Positions 49,662 to 59,556 of a stretch of DNA of 64,000 nucleotides are shown here, piece after piece (position 1 is the first letter of the stretch; each line of letters opens with the position of its first letter). This DNA comes from Microbispora siamensis. GTDB taxonomy: Bacteria > Actinomycetota > Actinomycetes > Streptosporangiales > Streptosporangiaceae. Below the pieces are notes generated by a model, which was given only the letters and a program-made list of their open reading frames with translations, made no database searches and was not told where the DNA came from. Position numbers and translations under genes: made by a program. Location: positions 124,001 through 188,000 of the forward strand of contig NZ_BOOF01000005.1 of the NCBI RefSeq assembly GCF_016863095.1, written 5' to 3'.

Positions 49662-51578
49662 TTATCGGTCTGTGGGCTGCGCCAGCCGCGCCGGATGGCT
49701 CTCCATCACCTGCGACCGGCGCGCCACGGCTTCGGTGATCTGACGGGCGAGGTCCTGCCCGGTCAGGCCGATCTCGGAGAGGATCTTGGGCCGCTTGGCG
49801 TGGTCGAGGAAGCGCTGGGGGATGCCGTAGGTCCGCACCGGCACGTCCACGTCGGCGTCGCGCAGCAGGCGCGCCACGGCGTCGCCCACGCCGCCGACCC
49901 GGCCGTTGTCCTCCACCACGACGACCAGCTTGTGCGCGGCGGCGGCCAGCACCAGGGCCTGGTCCAGCGGCTTCACCCAGCGGGGGTCCACCACGGTGGC
50001 CGAGATGCCCTGCGCGTCGAGGAGGTTCGCGGCCTCCATGCAGACCTCGGCCATCGGGCCGACCGCGACCAGCAGCACGTCGGCGTCCCCGGCGCGGAGC
50101 ACGTCCATCTCGCCGAGCTTGCCGACGGCCTCCACCTCCTTGGGCAGGCCGCCCTTGGGGTAGCGGACCACCGACGGGCCGTCGCCGATCCCGACCGCCT
50201 CGGCCAGCAGCTCGCGCAGCCGCGCGCCGTCGCGCGGGACGGCGATCGACAGCCCGGGGATCACCTGCAGGATCGACAGGTCCCACATGCCGTTGTGGCT
50301 GGGGCCGTCGTCCCCCGTCACACCCGAGCGGTCGAGCACGACGGTGACGGGCAGGCGATGCAGCGCCACGTCCATCAGGAGCTGGTCGAAGGCCCGGTTG
50401 AGGAACGTCGCGTAGAGGGCCACGACCGGGTGGAGGCCGCCGATCGCGAGCCCGGCGGCGCTGGTCAGGGCGTGCTGCTCCGCGATGCCCACGTCGTAGA
50501 TGCGGTCCGGGTACGCCTCGGCGAACGCCGCCAAGCCGACCGGGTGGAGCATCGCCGCGGTGATCGCGACCACGTCGTCCCGCTCGCCGCCGATCTTCAC
50601 GATCTCCTCGCTGAACACGTTGGTCCAGCTGTGCGGCTTGGGCCGCTCCTCGCCGGTCAGCGGGTCGAACGGGCCCGGGCCGTGGAAGCAGTCCTCGTCG
50701 TGGTTCTCCGCGTGCGAGTAGCCGTTGCCCTTGCGGGTGAGCACGTGGACGATGACGGGCCCGCGGAAACCCCTGGCGCGGCGCAGCGCGGCCTCCACCG
50801 CCCCCTCGTCGTGGCCGTCGATCGGGCCGACGTACTTCAGCCCGAGGTCCTCGAACATGACCTGGGGGGTCAGGATGTCCTTCAGGCCCTTCTTGATGCC
50901 GTGCAGCGTGTCGTACAGCGGCGCGCCGACCACGGGCACCCGGCCGAGGTTGTTCTTCACCAGTTCGAGCACGTGCTCGTAGCCCTGGGTCATCCGAAGG
51001 GACGACAGGTGGGAGGCGAGACCGCCGATCGTCGGCGAGTAGGAGCGGCCGTTGTCGTTGACCACGATGATCAGCGGCAGGTCCTTGCGCCCGGCGATGT
51101 TGTTCAGCGCCTCCCAGGCCATGCCGCCGGTCAGCGCGCCGTCGCCGATCACGGCCACCACCGTGCGGCCGGTCTCCCCGCGCAGCGTGATCGCCTTGGC
51201 CAGCCCGTCGGCGTACGACAGGGCGGTGGAGGCGTGCGAGTTCTCGATGACGTCGTGCTCGGACTCGGCCTGGCTGGGATACCCCGACAGGCCGCCCTCC
51301 TGGCGCAGCGTGCCGAACTGCCCGGCCCGCCCGGTCAGCATCTTGTGCACGTACGCCTGGTGGCCGGTGTCGAACAGGATCGGGTCGCGCGGTGAGTCGA
51401 AGACCCTGTGGAGGGCGATGGTCAGCTCGACGACGCCGAGATTGGGCCCGAGGTGACCGCCGGTCTTCGCGACGGAGGAGACCAGCAGGTCGCGGATCTC
51501 CTCGGCCAGCACGGGCAGTTCCCCGGCCTCAAGGCGCTTCACGTCGAGCGGGTCCTTGATCGTCTCCAGAATCCCCAC
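49662..51578 (-). CDS. dxs: 1-deoxy-D-xylulose-5-phosphate synthase
   Basis: A 638-residue thiamine-diphosphate enzyme making DXP from pyruvate and glyceraldehyde 3-phosphate, the first step of the MEP isoprenoid route. GTG start. Motifs: [16 protein letters not shown], the ThDP/Mg site [20 protein letters not shown] in part near 150, DIGIAEQH-type [14 protein letters not shown] (catalytic Glu) near 370, [17 protein letters not shown], and the transketolase C-domain. Complete. It could supply isoprenoid precursor to the prenyltransferase of the Ebo-like operon among many uses. Confidence 0.96.
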   Translation of the reverse strand: MGILETIKDPLDVKRLEAGELPVLAEEIRDLLVSSVAKTGGHLGPNLGVVELTIALHRVFDSPRDPILFDTGHQAYVHKMLTGRAGQFGTLRQEGGLSGYPSQAESEHDVIENSHASTALSYADGLAKAITLRGETGRTVVAVIGDGALTGGMAWEALNNIAGRKDLPLIIVVNDNGRSYSPTIGGLASHLSSLRMTQGYEHVLELVKNNLGRVPVVGAPLYDTLHGIKKGLKDILTPQVMFEDLGLKYVGPIDGHDEGAVEAALRRARGFRGPVIVHVLTRKGNGYSHAENHDEDCFHGPGPFDPLTGEERPKPHSWTNVFSEEIVKIGGERDDVVAITAAMLHPVGLAAFAEAYPDRIYDVGIAEQHALTSAAGLAIGGLHPVVALYATFLNRAFDQLLMDVALHRLPVTVVLDRSGVTGDDGPSHNGMWDLSILQVIPGLSIAVPRDGARLRELLAEAVGIGDGPSVVRYPKGGLPKEVEAVGKLGEMDVLRAGDADVLLVAVGPMAEVCMEAANLLDAQGISATVVDPRWVKPLDQALVLAAAAHKLVVVVEDNGRVGGVGDAVARLLRDADVDVPVRTYGIPQRFLDHAKRPKILSEIGLTGQDLARQITEAVARRSQVMESHPARLAQPTDR

Positions 51579-51818
51579 CGCTCATCCTTCCCGCTCGCCA
51601 TCGAACGGATCGAGTCTAGTTCGAGGAAGGTGCGGGAGTATCAGGGGTTGCACCGAACCTCCACAAGACCTTCCCGGTGCCGGCGTCGATCCCGCTTTAC
51701 CCGTCGCCGCCTCCTGCCCTACCCTCATGATCCTCCGAAGGAAAAGTCCGCATTACCGGGCATTCGGACGTTTCACCACATTCCTGACTATCTCTCTGTC
51801 CGCTTGGGATGCCCACTG

Positions 51819-52631
51819 ATGATTCGCATAAGCCTCCGCGCGGTGGCCGTCGCAGCCACGGCGGTGGCCGCAGTCCTGTCCCTCACCGGCACGGCGGGCG
51901 CGTCCGGCACGACGGCGGCACCGGCCGCGTCGTCGGCGCGGCCCGTGCCCATGGGCCCGGGAGCACTGACGAGGAACCCGCTCTACACGACGGGTGAGTT
52001 CGAGTTCTTCGAATGCGCCGAGCTGAGCCGCCGGCCCGGCGACATCGACACCTATCGGATCTATCTGGACAACCTGCTCGACTGCCTCAACCGGACCTGG
52101 ACCGAGGAGTTCACGCAGGCCGGACTGCCGTTCTCCCCGCCCAGGGTGCGTTACATCACCAAGAGCGTGGGGACGGGCTGCGGGAAATACCCGGCCGGCT
52201 ACGCGGCGGGCCTGTACTGCCCCAGGAACCACACCATGTGGATCCTGCTGTCCAAGGGGCAGCTGTCCGACCCCACGGAGTTCAACCTTTTCACGGTCAT
52301 CGCCCACGAGTACGGCCACTACGCCCAGGACCGCGCCGGCATCCTGTACGAGTTCGCCCGGCAGTACCCCAAGCTGAGCAAGAAGCGGATGTACGACCTC
52401 AACCGCCGCATCGAACTGCAGGCCGAGTGCTTCTCCGGTGCCTTCATCGGCAGCGTCTGGCGTTCGCTCGGCCGCGACCAGCTCGACTGGGACGAGCAGC
52501 TCAAGTGGATCGTGGGCGACAAGTGGCACGGTAAGGCGGGCAACATCCGCTACTGGCTCAAGCGCGGCTGGTACGGCAACGGTCCCAAGGTGTGCAACAC
52601 CTTCTCCGCCCCCGCCGCCAGGACCGCCTAG
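51819..52631 (+). CDS. Secreted neutral zinc metallopeptidase (YpfJ-like)
   Basis: A 270-residue secreted protein: signal peptide MIRISLRAVAVAATAVAAVL to about AGASG, then a short linker and a metallopeptidase domain. VIAHEYGHYAQ gives HExxH (zinc ligands and catalytic Glu), and IELQAECFSGAFIG gives the downstream Glu typical of the YpfJ-type zinc peptidase group. Cys residues (FFECAEL, LLDCLNR, GTGCGKY, GLYCPRN) could form two disulfides. Targets unknown. The ATG has a poor ribosome site. Confidence 0.85.
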   Translation: MIRISLRAVAVAATAVAAVLSLTGTAGASGTTAAPAASSARPVPMGPGALTRNPLYTTGEFEFFECAELSRRPGDIDTYRIYLDNLLDCLNRTWTEEFTQAGLPFSPPRVRYITKSVGTGCGKYPAGYAAGLYCPRNHTMWILLSKGQLSDPTEFNLFTVIAHEYGHYAQDRAGILYEFARQYPKLSKKRMYDLNRRIELQAECFSGAFIGSVWRSLGRDQLDWDEQLKWIVGDKWHGKAGNIRYWLKRGWYGNGPKVCNTFSAPAARTA

Positions 52632-52660
52632 GCTCTCGATCTCCCGCTTCACTCCTCGCC

Positions 52661-52683
52661 GCGGCGCAGTCGGACCGCGCCGC
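52661..52683. terminator. Hairpin after the metallopeptidase gene
   Basis: GCGGCGC at 52661-52667 and GCGCCGC at 52677-52683 form a 7-bp stem 30 bases past the stop. Confidence 0.5.
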
Positions 52684-52849
52684 CTGCGGGGCGCCGCCGC
52701 CCGTGGAAGAGGCGCTCGACGCGCCGTACGAGCGGAGGCATCCGGGCTGTGACGCAGATCACTCCCCCGGTTTTCGCGTGCGACGCCGGATTCTCCTCCG
52801 GTGACGGGTCTTGATATCGAACGAGTTCCTCCACCCTACGGAGCCTTCG

Positions 52850-53998
52850 ATGTCGAACCCCTTCCAGACCGCCGTCGTCACCGGCGCGAGCCGGGGCTTC
52901 GGGCGCGCGATCGCCGCCGCGCTCGTCGCCTCCGGCACCCGTGTGGTCGGCGTCGCGCGCGACGAGCAAGAGCTGGGTGCCGTGCGCCACGGCCTCGGCA
53001 GGGCCTTCACCCCCCTGCCCGCCGACGCCACCGACGAGACGCTCGCGCACGAGGTGATCCGCGAGCACCGTCCCGGCCTGATCGTCCTCAACGCCGGTGC
53101 GGCGCCGCACCTGGCGCCCCTGCACGAGCAGACCTGGGAGACCTTCGGCCGCAACTGGCACGCCGACACCCGGCACGTCTTCACCTGGATCCGGGCGGGG
53201 CTGCGCGAGCCGCTGCCTCCCGGCAGCGTGATCGTCACGATGTCCAGCGGGGCCGTCCAGGCCGGGTCCCCCCTCAGCGGCGGATACGCCGGCGCCAAGG
53301 CCGCCATCGGCTACATCAGCCGGTACGCGGCCGAGGAGTCGAGGCGGGCCGGGCTGGGCATCCGGCTGGTCGCGCTGTACCCGCAGCTGACTCCGGCCAC
53401 CGCCCTCGGCTCGGCCGCGGTCGCCGCATACGCCGCCCGCCAGGGCGTGGCCCCGGGCACCCTCGCCGAGGGAATGCAGCCCATCCTCACCGCCGAACAG
53501 GTCGCCAGGGCCGTCGTGGACCTCGCCCACGACCCGGGGAGCGCAGCGGAATACCGGATCACCGCCTCCGGGCCGCTCCAGCTCCTGCCCGCCAGGCAGC
53601 GGGCCGTGCTGACGTTGCGCGACGTGCTGGCCTTCCGCACGGCGGAGGTCGCCGAGATGCTGGACACGACGGCCGCCGCCGTCGACAGCGCGCTGCGCCG
53701 CGCCCGGTCCCGCCTGGCCGCGGCCGGACCGGTCGAGGACGACCTGGCCGAGCCGGACGAGGAGACCCGGCGGATCCTCCTCGACGACTATGTCGAGGCG
53801 TTCACCCGGGCCGACGTCGAGCTGGAGATGCCGCCGATCCCGACCTGGTTCACCGGACGGCAGGCCGTCGTCGGGTTCCTGACCGATCACGTACTGGTCC
53901 CGGACCTGTGGCGGATGGAGCCCACCCAGGCCAACGGCCAGCCCGCCCTCGTCGTCTACCAGCGCGTGGACGGCGGCCGGTACGAAGCGTACCGAAGC
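52850..53998 (+). pseudogene. Mosaic reading frame: complete SDR fused to the C-terminal part of an ECF sigma factor
   Basis: ATG with GGAG 6 bases upstream. The first ~240 residues form an apparently complete short-chain dehydrogenase: VVTGASRGFGRAIA (cofactor Gly motif), VLNAGAAP, TMSSGAV and GGYAGAKAAIGYI (YxxxK). At about 53575 the frame passes without a stop into sigma-70 region 4: LQLLPARQRAVLTLRDVLAF, LDTTAAAVDSALRRARSRLA. It then runs into the SnoaL-like tail of ECF41/SigJ-type factors (LEMPPIPTWFTGRQAVVGFL, MEPTQANGQPALVVY), with about 10 residues missing before LEMPP. Similarity ends near 53990, although the frame stays open to 54766. SDR activity is possible; the sigma part lacks region 2 and cannot work alone. 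Confidence 0.7.
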
Positions 53999-54014
53999 CC
54001 GGCCTGCACCATCG

Positions 54015-54521
54015 CACAAGGACGTCCTCGTCAACAACGCCGGCCTGGCGCTCTACGCCGACCTCGGCGACCGTTCCGCTCTCGAGCAACTCCTCGCCGT
54101 CAACCTCTTCGGTACCTACGACGTCACCCAGGGCTTCCTGCCGCTGCTGACTCGCTCCCGGGGCGCCATCGTCACCATCTCGTCCCTGTCGGCCATCGCG
54201 GCCGTGCCGGTCCAGCCGGCGTACGCGATCTCGAAGGCGGCCGCATTCTCCATGACGCAGGCGCTGCGTGCTCTTCTGGCCGGGCGGGGCGTCGGCGTCC
54301 ATGCCGTCCTGGCCGGACCCATCGACACCGGCATGTCCCGAAACCTCGACATACCGAAGGCGTCTCCGGAGTCCGTCGCACGAGCCGTTTTCGACGGGGT
54401 GGAGAAGGACGAGGAGGACATCTTCCCCGACCCCGTGTCCGAGGCCATCGCCGAGAGCTGGCGTGGCGGTGCGGCCAAGACGCTGGAGCGGCAGTTCAGG
54501 GCGTTCGTCGCCGCCGCGTAG
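54015..54521 (+). pseudogene. N-terminally truncated SDR-family gene
   Basis: Joins the mosaic frame above but in another reading frame. It starts abruptly at KDVLVNNAGLALYADLGD, continues with GAIVTISSLSAIAAVPV and the catalytic YAISKAA (YxxxK), and ends with a natural stop after RQFRAFVAAA. The cofactor-binding first third (TGxxxGxG) and any start codon are missing. Different from the SDR at 52850, so it was a separate gene. Confidence 0.75.
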
Positions 54522-54536
54522 CGTCTTCGCCGTCAC

Positions 54537-55742
54537 TCAGGGGGCGACCCGGGACAGTGCTTCGAGGGGGTCGGCGAGCACCTGGGCGAAGGCCAGCTCG
54601 GCGGCCCCCATCAGCGTCGCGTCGTCGCCCAGGGCCGAGGTGCGCAGCCGGACCTGCTCCCGCGTCGCGCGCAGGGTGCCGGTGGCGATCCGGCTGCGCA
54701 CCTGGGCGGCCGAGCCCAGGTAGATCTCCCGAAGGATGCCGCCGAAGACGACCATCTCGGGGTTGAAGATGTTCACCAGGCTGGCGACGCCGAGCCCGAG
54801 CCAGTTGCCCACGTGGGCGAGGGCCTCCTGGGCCATCACGTCGCCCCGGTCGGCGGCGTCGACGACGGCGCGGACCGCGTCCCTGCCGATCATCTCGCCG
54901 TACCGGCCGGCGTGCTCCATCAGGGCCGGCTCCCCCACCTCGGCCTCCAGGCAGCCGCGCGAGCCGCAGGCGCACGGGCGGCCGTCGGGGTTGACCACCA
55001 TGTGGCCCACCTCGCCGCCGTACCCGCCGTACCCCCCGAGGAGCTGGCCGTTCACGATGATGCCGCCGCCGATGCCCACGTCCCCGTGCAGGTAGACCAG
55101 GTCGCGGCAGCCGGCGCCGATCCCGCGGGTGTGCTCGGCGAGCGCGCCGAGGTTGGCCTCGTTGCCCACCGCCACCGGCAGCCCGAGCGCGAGCCGCTTC
55201 GTCAGCTCCTCCCCCAGCGGCACCTCGAACGCGCCGATGTTGGGCCCGATCCTGACCACGCCGTCGGAGGCGCGGACCACTCCGGAGACCGCCGCCGCCG
55301 CGCCGACGCAGATCGTGTCCTCGCGCGTCTTGCGCCGCATCTGCCGGGCGAAGCCCGCCAGCGTCCCCACGACCTGCGCCATGTCGAACGGCCCGCGCGC
55401 CCGTACGACCTCGCGGCGGTCGAGGATCACGCCGCCGAGGCCGATGCGCGCGGCGGCCAGCCGGTCGACCCCGACCTCGAAGGCGAGCACGTAGACGCGC
55501 GCCGTCTCCGGGCGGACGACCAGCGACGGCCGTCCCGCCCGGCCGGTGTCCTTGGGCAACTCCTCCCTGACGAGGCCGGCCGCCGTCAGGTCCGCCGTGA
55601 GCGCCATGATGGTGCTCCGGTTCAGCCCCATCAGCGAGGTCAGCTCGGCCCGCGAGGTCGGCCCCCCGAGATGGACGTGCCGCAGCAGTGTCCCGAGGTT
55701 GTGCTTGCGGATCTCCTCCTGTGAGGGACCGGCGCGCATCAT
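54537..55742 (-). CDS. rok7B7: ROK family transcriptional regulator (Rok7B7-like)
   Basis: A 401-residue repressor: N-terminal winged helix (LGTLLRHVHLGGPTSRAELT, GLNRSTIMALTADL), then the ROK kinase-like fold with the glycine motif GDVGIGGGIIVNG and zinc site CACGSRGCLEAEVGE. It lies 82 bases after the permease gene of a xylFGH-type operon on the same strand. In Streptomyces coelicolor the ROK gene rok7B7 (SCO6008) adjoins xylFGH in the same way and represses it, so orthology is likely; symbol assigned on that basis. It probably senses xylose or a related sugar phosphate. Confidence 0.88.
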   Translation of the reverse strand: MMRAGPSQEEIRKHNLGTLLRHVHLGGPTSRAELTSLMGLNRSTIMALTADLTAAGLVREELPKDTGRAGRPSLVVRPETARVYVLAFEVGVDRLAAARIGLGGVILDRREVVRARGPFDMAQVVGTLAGFARQMRRKTREDTICVGAAAAVSGVVRASDGVVRIGPNIGAFEVPLGEELTKRLALGLPVAVGNEANLGALAEHTRGIGAGCRDLVYLHGDVGIGGGIIVNGQLLGGYGGYGGEVGHMVVNPDGRPCACGSRGCLEAEVGEPALMEHAGRYGEMIGRDAVRAVVDAADRGDVMAQEALAHVGNWLGLGVASLVNIFNPEMVVFGGILREIYLGSAAQVRSRIATGTLRATREQVRLRTSALGDDATLMGAAELAFAQVLADPLEALSRVAP

Positions 55743-55824
55743 CGGGGCAGCCTCGGATTCCGTGGGGTCGGGGGGAACCTGAGCAGGTCAGGGGTCGGAG
55801 ATCACCTTATCGGGCCCGATCACG

Positions 55825-57072
55825 TCATCTTCTGCCGGTCGCCGCCGCGCGCTTCCTCGACAGCGCGTCCACGCCCGCGGCGAGCAGGAGCACCGAGCCG
55901 GTCACGACGAACTTGACGCCGGCGCTGTAGCCCATGAGGCCCATGCCGTTCTCGATGACCGCGACCACGGCGCCGCCGAGCAGCGCGTCGAGCGCCCGGC
56001 CCTTGCCGCCGAAGAGGCTGGTGCCGCCGATGACGGCCGCGCCCACCGCGAACAGCAGCACGTTGCTGCCGCCGGTGTTGGGGTCGACCGAGTTGGCCCG
56101 CGACGCCGCGATGATGCCACCGATCGAGGCCATGAAGGAGCAGATGACGAAGGCGGAGATGCGGATGCGGTCCACGTTGATGCCGGCCCGGCGGGCGGCC
56201 TCGGCGTTGCCGCCGACCGCGTAGATGTGCCGGCCGTACGCCGTGCGCCGCAGTACGAAGGTCCAGACGATCAGCAGGATCACGATCAGCGGGACGACGA
56301 TCGGCACACCCTTGAGCGACACGATCGCCGCGTTGCGGCTGCGCTCCAGGTTGAGCACGTAGACCGCGACGCCCGCGACCACGGCGAGCGTCACGACCCG
56401 GGCGGCGATGACCGCGATGGGAGTGGCGACCAGGCCGCGGGCCGCGCGGCGGCGCGCCTGCAGGAACTGGATGGCGGCGTACGCGGCGACGCCCACGACC
56501 AGCGCCACCCAGCCGGCGACCGGCGGGACGTTCTTGTTCGCGATCGCGAGGATCGTCTCGTCCCGGATCGAGATGTTGGTGCCGTCCTTCACCAGCAGCA
56601 GCACGACGCCCTGGAAGGCCAGGAACGCCGCCAGCGTGACCACGAAGGACGGGATGCCGAGTTTGGCCACCAGCGACCCGAGCACCAGGCCGATGAGCGC
56701 GCCGGTGACCATCGCGGCCAGGACGGCGAGATACCAGGGCCAGCCCTGCAGGGTCAGCAGCACGGCGAGCACCGCCGCGCAGACGCCGCTCGCGAAACCG
56801 GCGGACAGGTCGATCTCGCCGAGGAGGAGCACGAAGATCAGGCCCATGGCGATGACGGCGACCGCCGCGCCCTGGGTGAACAGGTTGGCGAAGTTGACCG
56901 CCGACAGGAAGGCCGGGCGCAGGACCGAGAAGACCACGCAGAGGATGACGAGGCCGAAGACCGCGGGCAGCGCCCCCAGCTCACCGCCCTTGACCCGCTC
57001 GAGGTAGCCCTTGACGTGCACGCCGAGTGCGGACTCGGCATTCTCCTGCTTGGGGAGCGTTTCGGTTGTCAT
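55825..57072 (-). CDS. xylH: Sugar ABC transporter permease (XylH-like)
   Basis: A 415-residue BPD_transp_2-type permease with about 11 hydrophobic helices. IFVLLLGEIDLSAGFASGVC, GRHIYAVGGNAEAARRAGIN (the coupling loop contacting the ATPase) and NPNTGG-like SVDPNTGGSNVLLFAVGAAV are standard. The extra segment around residues 200-265 is typical of XylH compared with RbsC. The ATG overlaps the TGA of the ATPase gene (ATGA). Imports xylose or a similar sugar. Confidence 0.9.
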   Translation of the reverse strand: MTTETLPKQENAESALGVHVKGYLERVKGGELGALPAVFGLVILCVVFSVLRPAFLSAVNFANLFTQGAAVAVIAMGLIFVLLLGEIDLSAGFASGVCAAVLAVLLTLQGWPWYLAVLAAMVTGALIGLVLGSLVAKLGIPSFVVTLAAFLAFQGVVLLLVKDGTNISIRDETILAIANKNVPPVAGWVALVVGVAAYAAIQFLQARRRAARGLVATPIAVIAARVVTLAVVAGVAVYVLNLERSRNAAIVSLKGVPIVVPLIVILLIVWTFVLRRTAYGRHIYAVGGNAEAARRAGINVDRIRISAFVICSFMASIGGIIAASRANSVDPNTGGSNVLLFAVGAAVIGGTSLFGGKGRALDALLGGAVVAVIENGMGLMGYSAGVKFVVTGSVLLLAAGVDALSRKRAAATGRR

Positions 57073-57845
57073 GATGCCGCTCCGTTGCCGTTCTTGAGCC
57101 CGAGCTCCCCGCTGCGCCCGGAGGTGATCAGTTCCACGATCTGTGCGTGCGTCACTTCGGATGCCTTGACCTGGGCCGCCATCCGTCCCAGGTACAGCGC
57201 CGCGATCCGGTCGGACACGGCGAAGACGTCGTTCATGTTGTGGGAGATGAGCACCACCGCGAGTCCCTTGTCGGCCAGGCGGCGGACCAGTTCGAGCACC
57301 TGGGCGGTCTGCGCGACGCCGAGGGCCGCGGTCGGCTCGTCGAGGATGACGACCTTGCTGTTCCACAGCACGGCCTTGGCGATCGCCACGGTCTGCCGCT
57401 GACCGCCGGACAGGCTGGAGACGTGCTGGCGCAGCGACTTGACGGTGCGGACCGACAGGCCGGCCAGGGTCTTGGCCGCCATCTCCTCCATCGTGTCCTC
57501 GTCCAGGACCAGACCGCTGCGGCGTTCGCGGCCGAGGAACATGTTCTGGACGATGTCGAGGTTGTCGCAGAGGGCGAGGTCCTGGTAGACGATCTCGACG
57601 CCCAGCGCCGCCGCGTCCCTGGGCCCGCTCACGTGGACCCGCTCGCCCTCGAAGAAGTACTCGCCCGAGTCGATCGGGTGGATGCCGCCGATGCACTTGA
57701 CCAGCGTCGACTTGCCGGCGCCGTTGTCGCCGACGAGTGCTGTCACCTCGCCCGGATAGGCCGAGAAGGCGACGTCGTGAAGGACCTGCACGGGGCCGAA
57801 GCTCTTGTTGATGCCGCGCAGTTCCAGGATCGGTCCCTGGGACAC
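57069..57845 (-). CDS. xylG: Sugar ABC transporter ATP-binding protein, single-domain (XylG/FrcA-like)
   Basis: A 258-residue ATPase with one nucleotide-binding domain: Walker A VGDNGAGKSTL, signature LSGGQRQTVA, Walker B VVILDEPTAALG, switch LISHNM. GTG start with GGAG upstream. E. coli XylG and RbsA have two fused ATPase domains; this half-size form resembles FrcA-type systems and should act as a homodimer. Separated from the binding-protein gene by a large stem-loop. Confidence 0.9.
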   Translation of the reverse strand: MSQGPILELRGINKSFGPVQVLHDVAFSAYPGEVTALVGDNGAGKSTLVKCIGGIHPIDSGEYFFEGERVHVSGPRDAAALGVEIVYQDLALCDNLDIVQNMFLGRERRSGLVLDEDTMEEMAAKTLAGLSVRTVKSLRQHVSSLSGGQRQTVAIAKAVLWNSKVVILDEPTAALGVAQTAQVLELVRRLADKGLAVVLISHNMNDVFAVSDRIAALYLGRMAAQVKASEVTHAQIVELITSGRSGELGLKNGNGAAS

Positions 57846-57917
57846 GATGGGCTACTCCGTAGATCGATGGGGCCGGTACGGCGCCGTTCTCCGGGCCGCC
57901 TCTCGTCGCTCCGGGCG

Positions 57918-57976
57918 GTGCGGGGCGCCCTGTGCCTGGTCAGAACGGTGCCAGGTCAGGAGGGGGCGCCCCGCAC
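57918..57976 (-). promoter_or_regulatory. Stem-loop between the binding-protein and ATPase genes
   Basis: Perfect 13-bp outer stem, GTGCGGGGCGCCC with GGGCGCCCCGCAC, and an inner CCTGG/CCAGG stem. In this position such structures usually cut down read-through and stabilise the upstream mRNA, giving more binding protein than ATPase. Confidence 0.6.
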
Positions 57977-58051
57977 GGTGCTCGTCGCGGCTCAGCACGT
58001 CACCCGCTCAGGGGGTCCGCGTCGCCGTACGCACCCGGTGGATGGATGTGC

Positions 58052-59176
58052 TTAGCTGATGCCGGCCTTGGTGCACTTGTCGGCGAAGTCGCCGGTGCAC
58101 AGCTCGTCCTTGCTCACGAAGCCGTCGGCCACGACGTCCTTGACGTTGTCGAAGTAGATGGCCTGGGGCTCCAGCAGCACGGAGGGGACGTCACGGTTGC
58201 CCTCGGTGTCCTTGACCGTGCCGCTCGCCTGCGGCTTCTCGCCCTTGGCCAGCGAGACGGCGAGCTGCGCGGCGGCGTCGGCCTCCTTCTTGATGGCCTT
58301 GTAGACCGTCATGCACTGGTCGCCGGCGAGGATGTTCTGCAGGCCCTGCACGGTGGCGTCCTGGCCGGTGACCGGGACCTTGCCGTTCAGCTTCTGCTTC
58401 TTCAGCACCGAGATCGCGGCGTTGCCGAGGCCGTCGTTGGCGGCGAGGACGCCGGCGATCTTCGGCTCCTGGGTCAGCATCTGCTCGAAGATCGTGCCGG
58501 CCTGGGTGTTGTCCCAGTCCGGAACCGACTGGTCCGGGCCCTTCTTGTAGTCGCCGGAGTCGTACTTCGGCTGCAGCACGCTGTCGTAGCCCTGCTTGAA
58601 GAGGGTGGCGTTGTTGTCGGTCGGCGAGCCGTTGAGCTCGGCGATGATCGGCTTGTCGGCCTTCTTGTCGGTCAGGCACTTGACCAGGCCCTCGCCCTGC
58701 AGCTTGCCGACCGCCGTGTTGTCGAACGACACGTAGTAGGAGGCGCTGCCGCCGAGCGTGAGGCGGTCGTAGTCGATCGTCGCGACGCCCTGGGACTTCG
58801 CCTTGTCCAGCACGGCCTTGCCGGTGCCGCTGTCGAGGTTGACGATCATCAGGACGGTCGCGCCGTTGGTGATCATCTGGTCCGCGATCGTCTGGAACGC
58901 GGTCTTGTCGCCCTGGGCGTTCTGGATGTCGTACTGGACGCCCGCCGCCTTGAACGCCTCTTCGAGGTACTTGCGGTCGGCGGTCTCCCACCGGGCGGAG
59001 GACTTGCTGTCCGGCAGGATGACGCCGATCTTGCCGGGCTTGGCGTCACCGGCGGCGGCCGACGAGGGGGCGCCGCTGGACTGCGCGGAGGTGTCACCGC
59101 TCTCGCCCCCGCAGGCGGTGAGACCGAGGGTGAGCGCCGCGGCCGCGGCGCCGATGCTGAGGATCCCCTTGCGCAT
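58052..59176 (-). CDS. xylF: Sugar ABC transporter substrate-binding lipoprotein (XylF-like)
   Basis: A 374-residue lipoprotein: signal peptide with lipobox LTACGGE (Cys near 22), Ser/Ala linker, then the periplasmic-binding-protein type 1 fold. KIGVILPDSKSSARWETADR (conserved sugar-contact Arg/Trp), MIVNLDSGTGKAVL, TIDYDRLTLGGSA, LAANDGLGNAAISV and GQDATVQGLQNILAG match XylF. First gene of the xylFGH-rok operon. Confidence 0.92.
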   Translation of the reverse strand: MRKGILSIGAAAAALTLGLTACGGESGDTSAQSSGAPSSAAAGDAKPGKIGVILPDSKSSARWETADRKYLEEAFKAAGVQYDIQNAQGDKTAFQTIADQMITNGATVLMIVNLDSGTGKAVLDKAKSQGVATIDYDRLTLGGSASYYVSFDNTAVGKLQGEGLVKCLTDKKADKPIIAELNGSPTDNNATLFKQGYDSVLQPKYDSGDYKKGPDQSVPDWDNTQAGTIFEQMLTQEPKIAGVLAANDGLGNAAISVLKKQKLNGKVPVTGQDATVQGLQNILAGDQCMTVYKAIKKEADAAAQLAVSLAKGEKPQASGTVKDTEGNRDVPSVLLEPQAIYFDNVKDVVADGFVSKDELCTGDFADKCTKAGIS

Positions 59177-59556
59177 GATGCGTGGGTCCTTTCTTTGACT
59201 GGGGGTCTATGAGGGGGTGCGGCCGAGCCGGTGCCCCGTCCCGTCGTCTGGGCAGATCTTGTGGGCTGTAGGCACCTTGGCCACCCGGTACGGCAGGGGC
59301 CGGGTCACGGCGTTCACCGCTCCAGGGAATGTTGTTTGAGACAACGTAAGCCCAAAGCCCAGGTGGTGAAAGACACAGGACGGTAACGTTTGTTGTCTGC
59401 GGTAACAATGAAGAAACGCACGATCAACATCGGACGGCGTTCCGCCCCGGCCCGGTTCGACAGGTGATCGTGACACGTTCGTGACCAAGGGGCTCCTACT
59501 GTCGGCGGGGACGCCCCCCGCGTGTGGCGGCGGGGCCGGCGATGCGGAGGCCGGTG
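59177..59556. promoter_or_regulatory. Divergent intergenic region with ROK-type dyads
   Basis: No gene. It separates xylF (minus) from an ABC transporter operon (plus). Two TTGTT/AACAA-type dyads occur: GTTGTTTGAGACAAC at 59331-59345 and TTGTTGTCTGCGGTAACAA at 59390-59408. ROK repressors of xylose genes often bind TTTGTT...AACAAA-like sites, so these are candidate operators for the neighbouring ROK protein. The ribosome site GGAGG of the plus-strand gene is at 59546-59550. Confidence 0.45.

Noticed and set aside
54000..54766. Continuation of the SDR-sigma frame to 54766
   Set aside because: Sequence after about 54000 is out of frame with a clear SDR fragment and runs antisense into the ROK gene; it is Arg/Pro-rich and unlikely to be a real domain.
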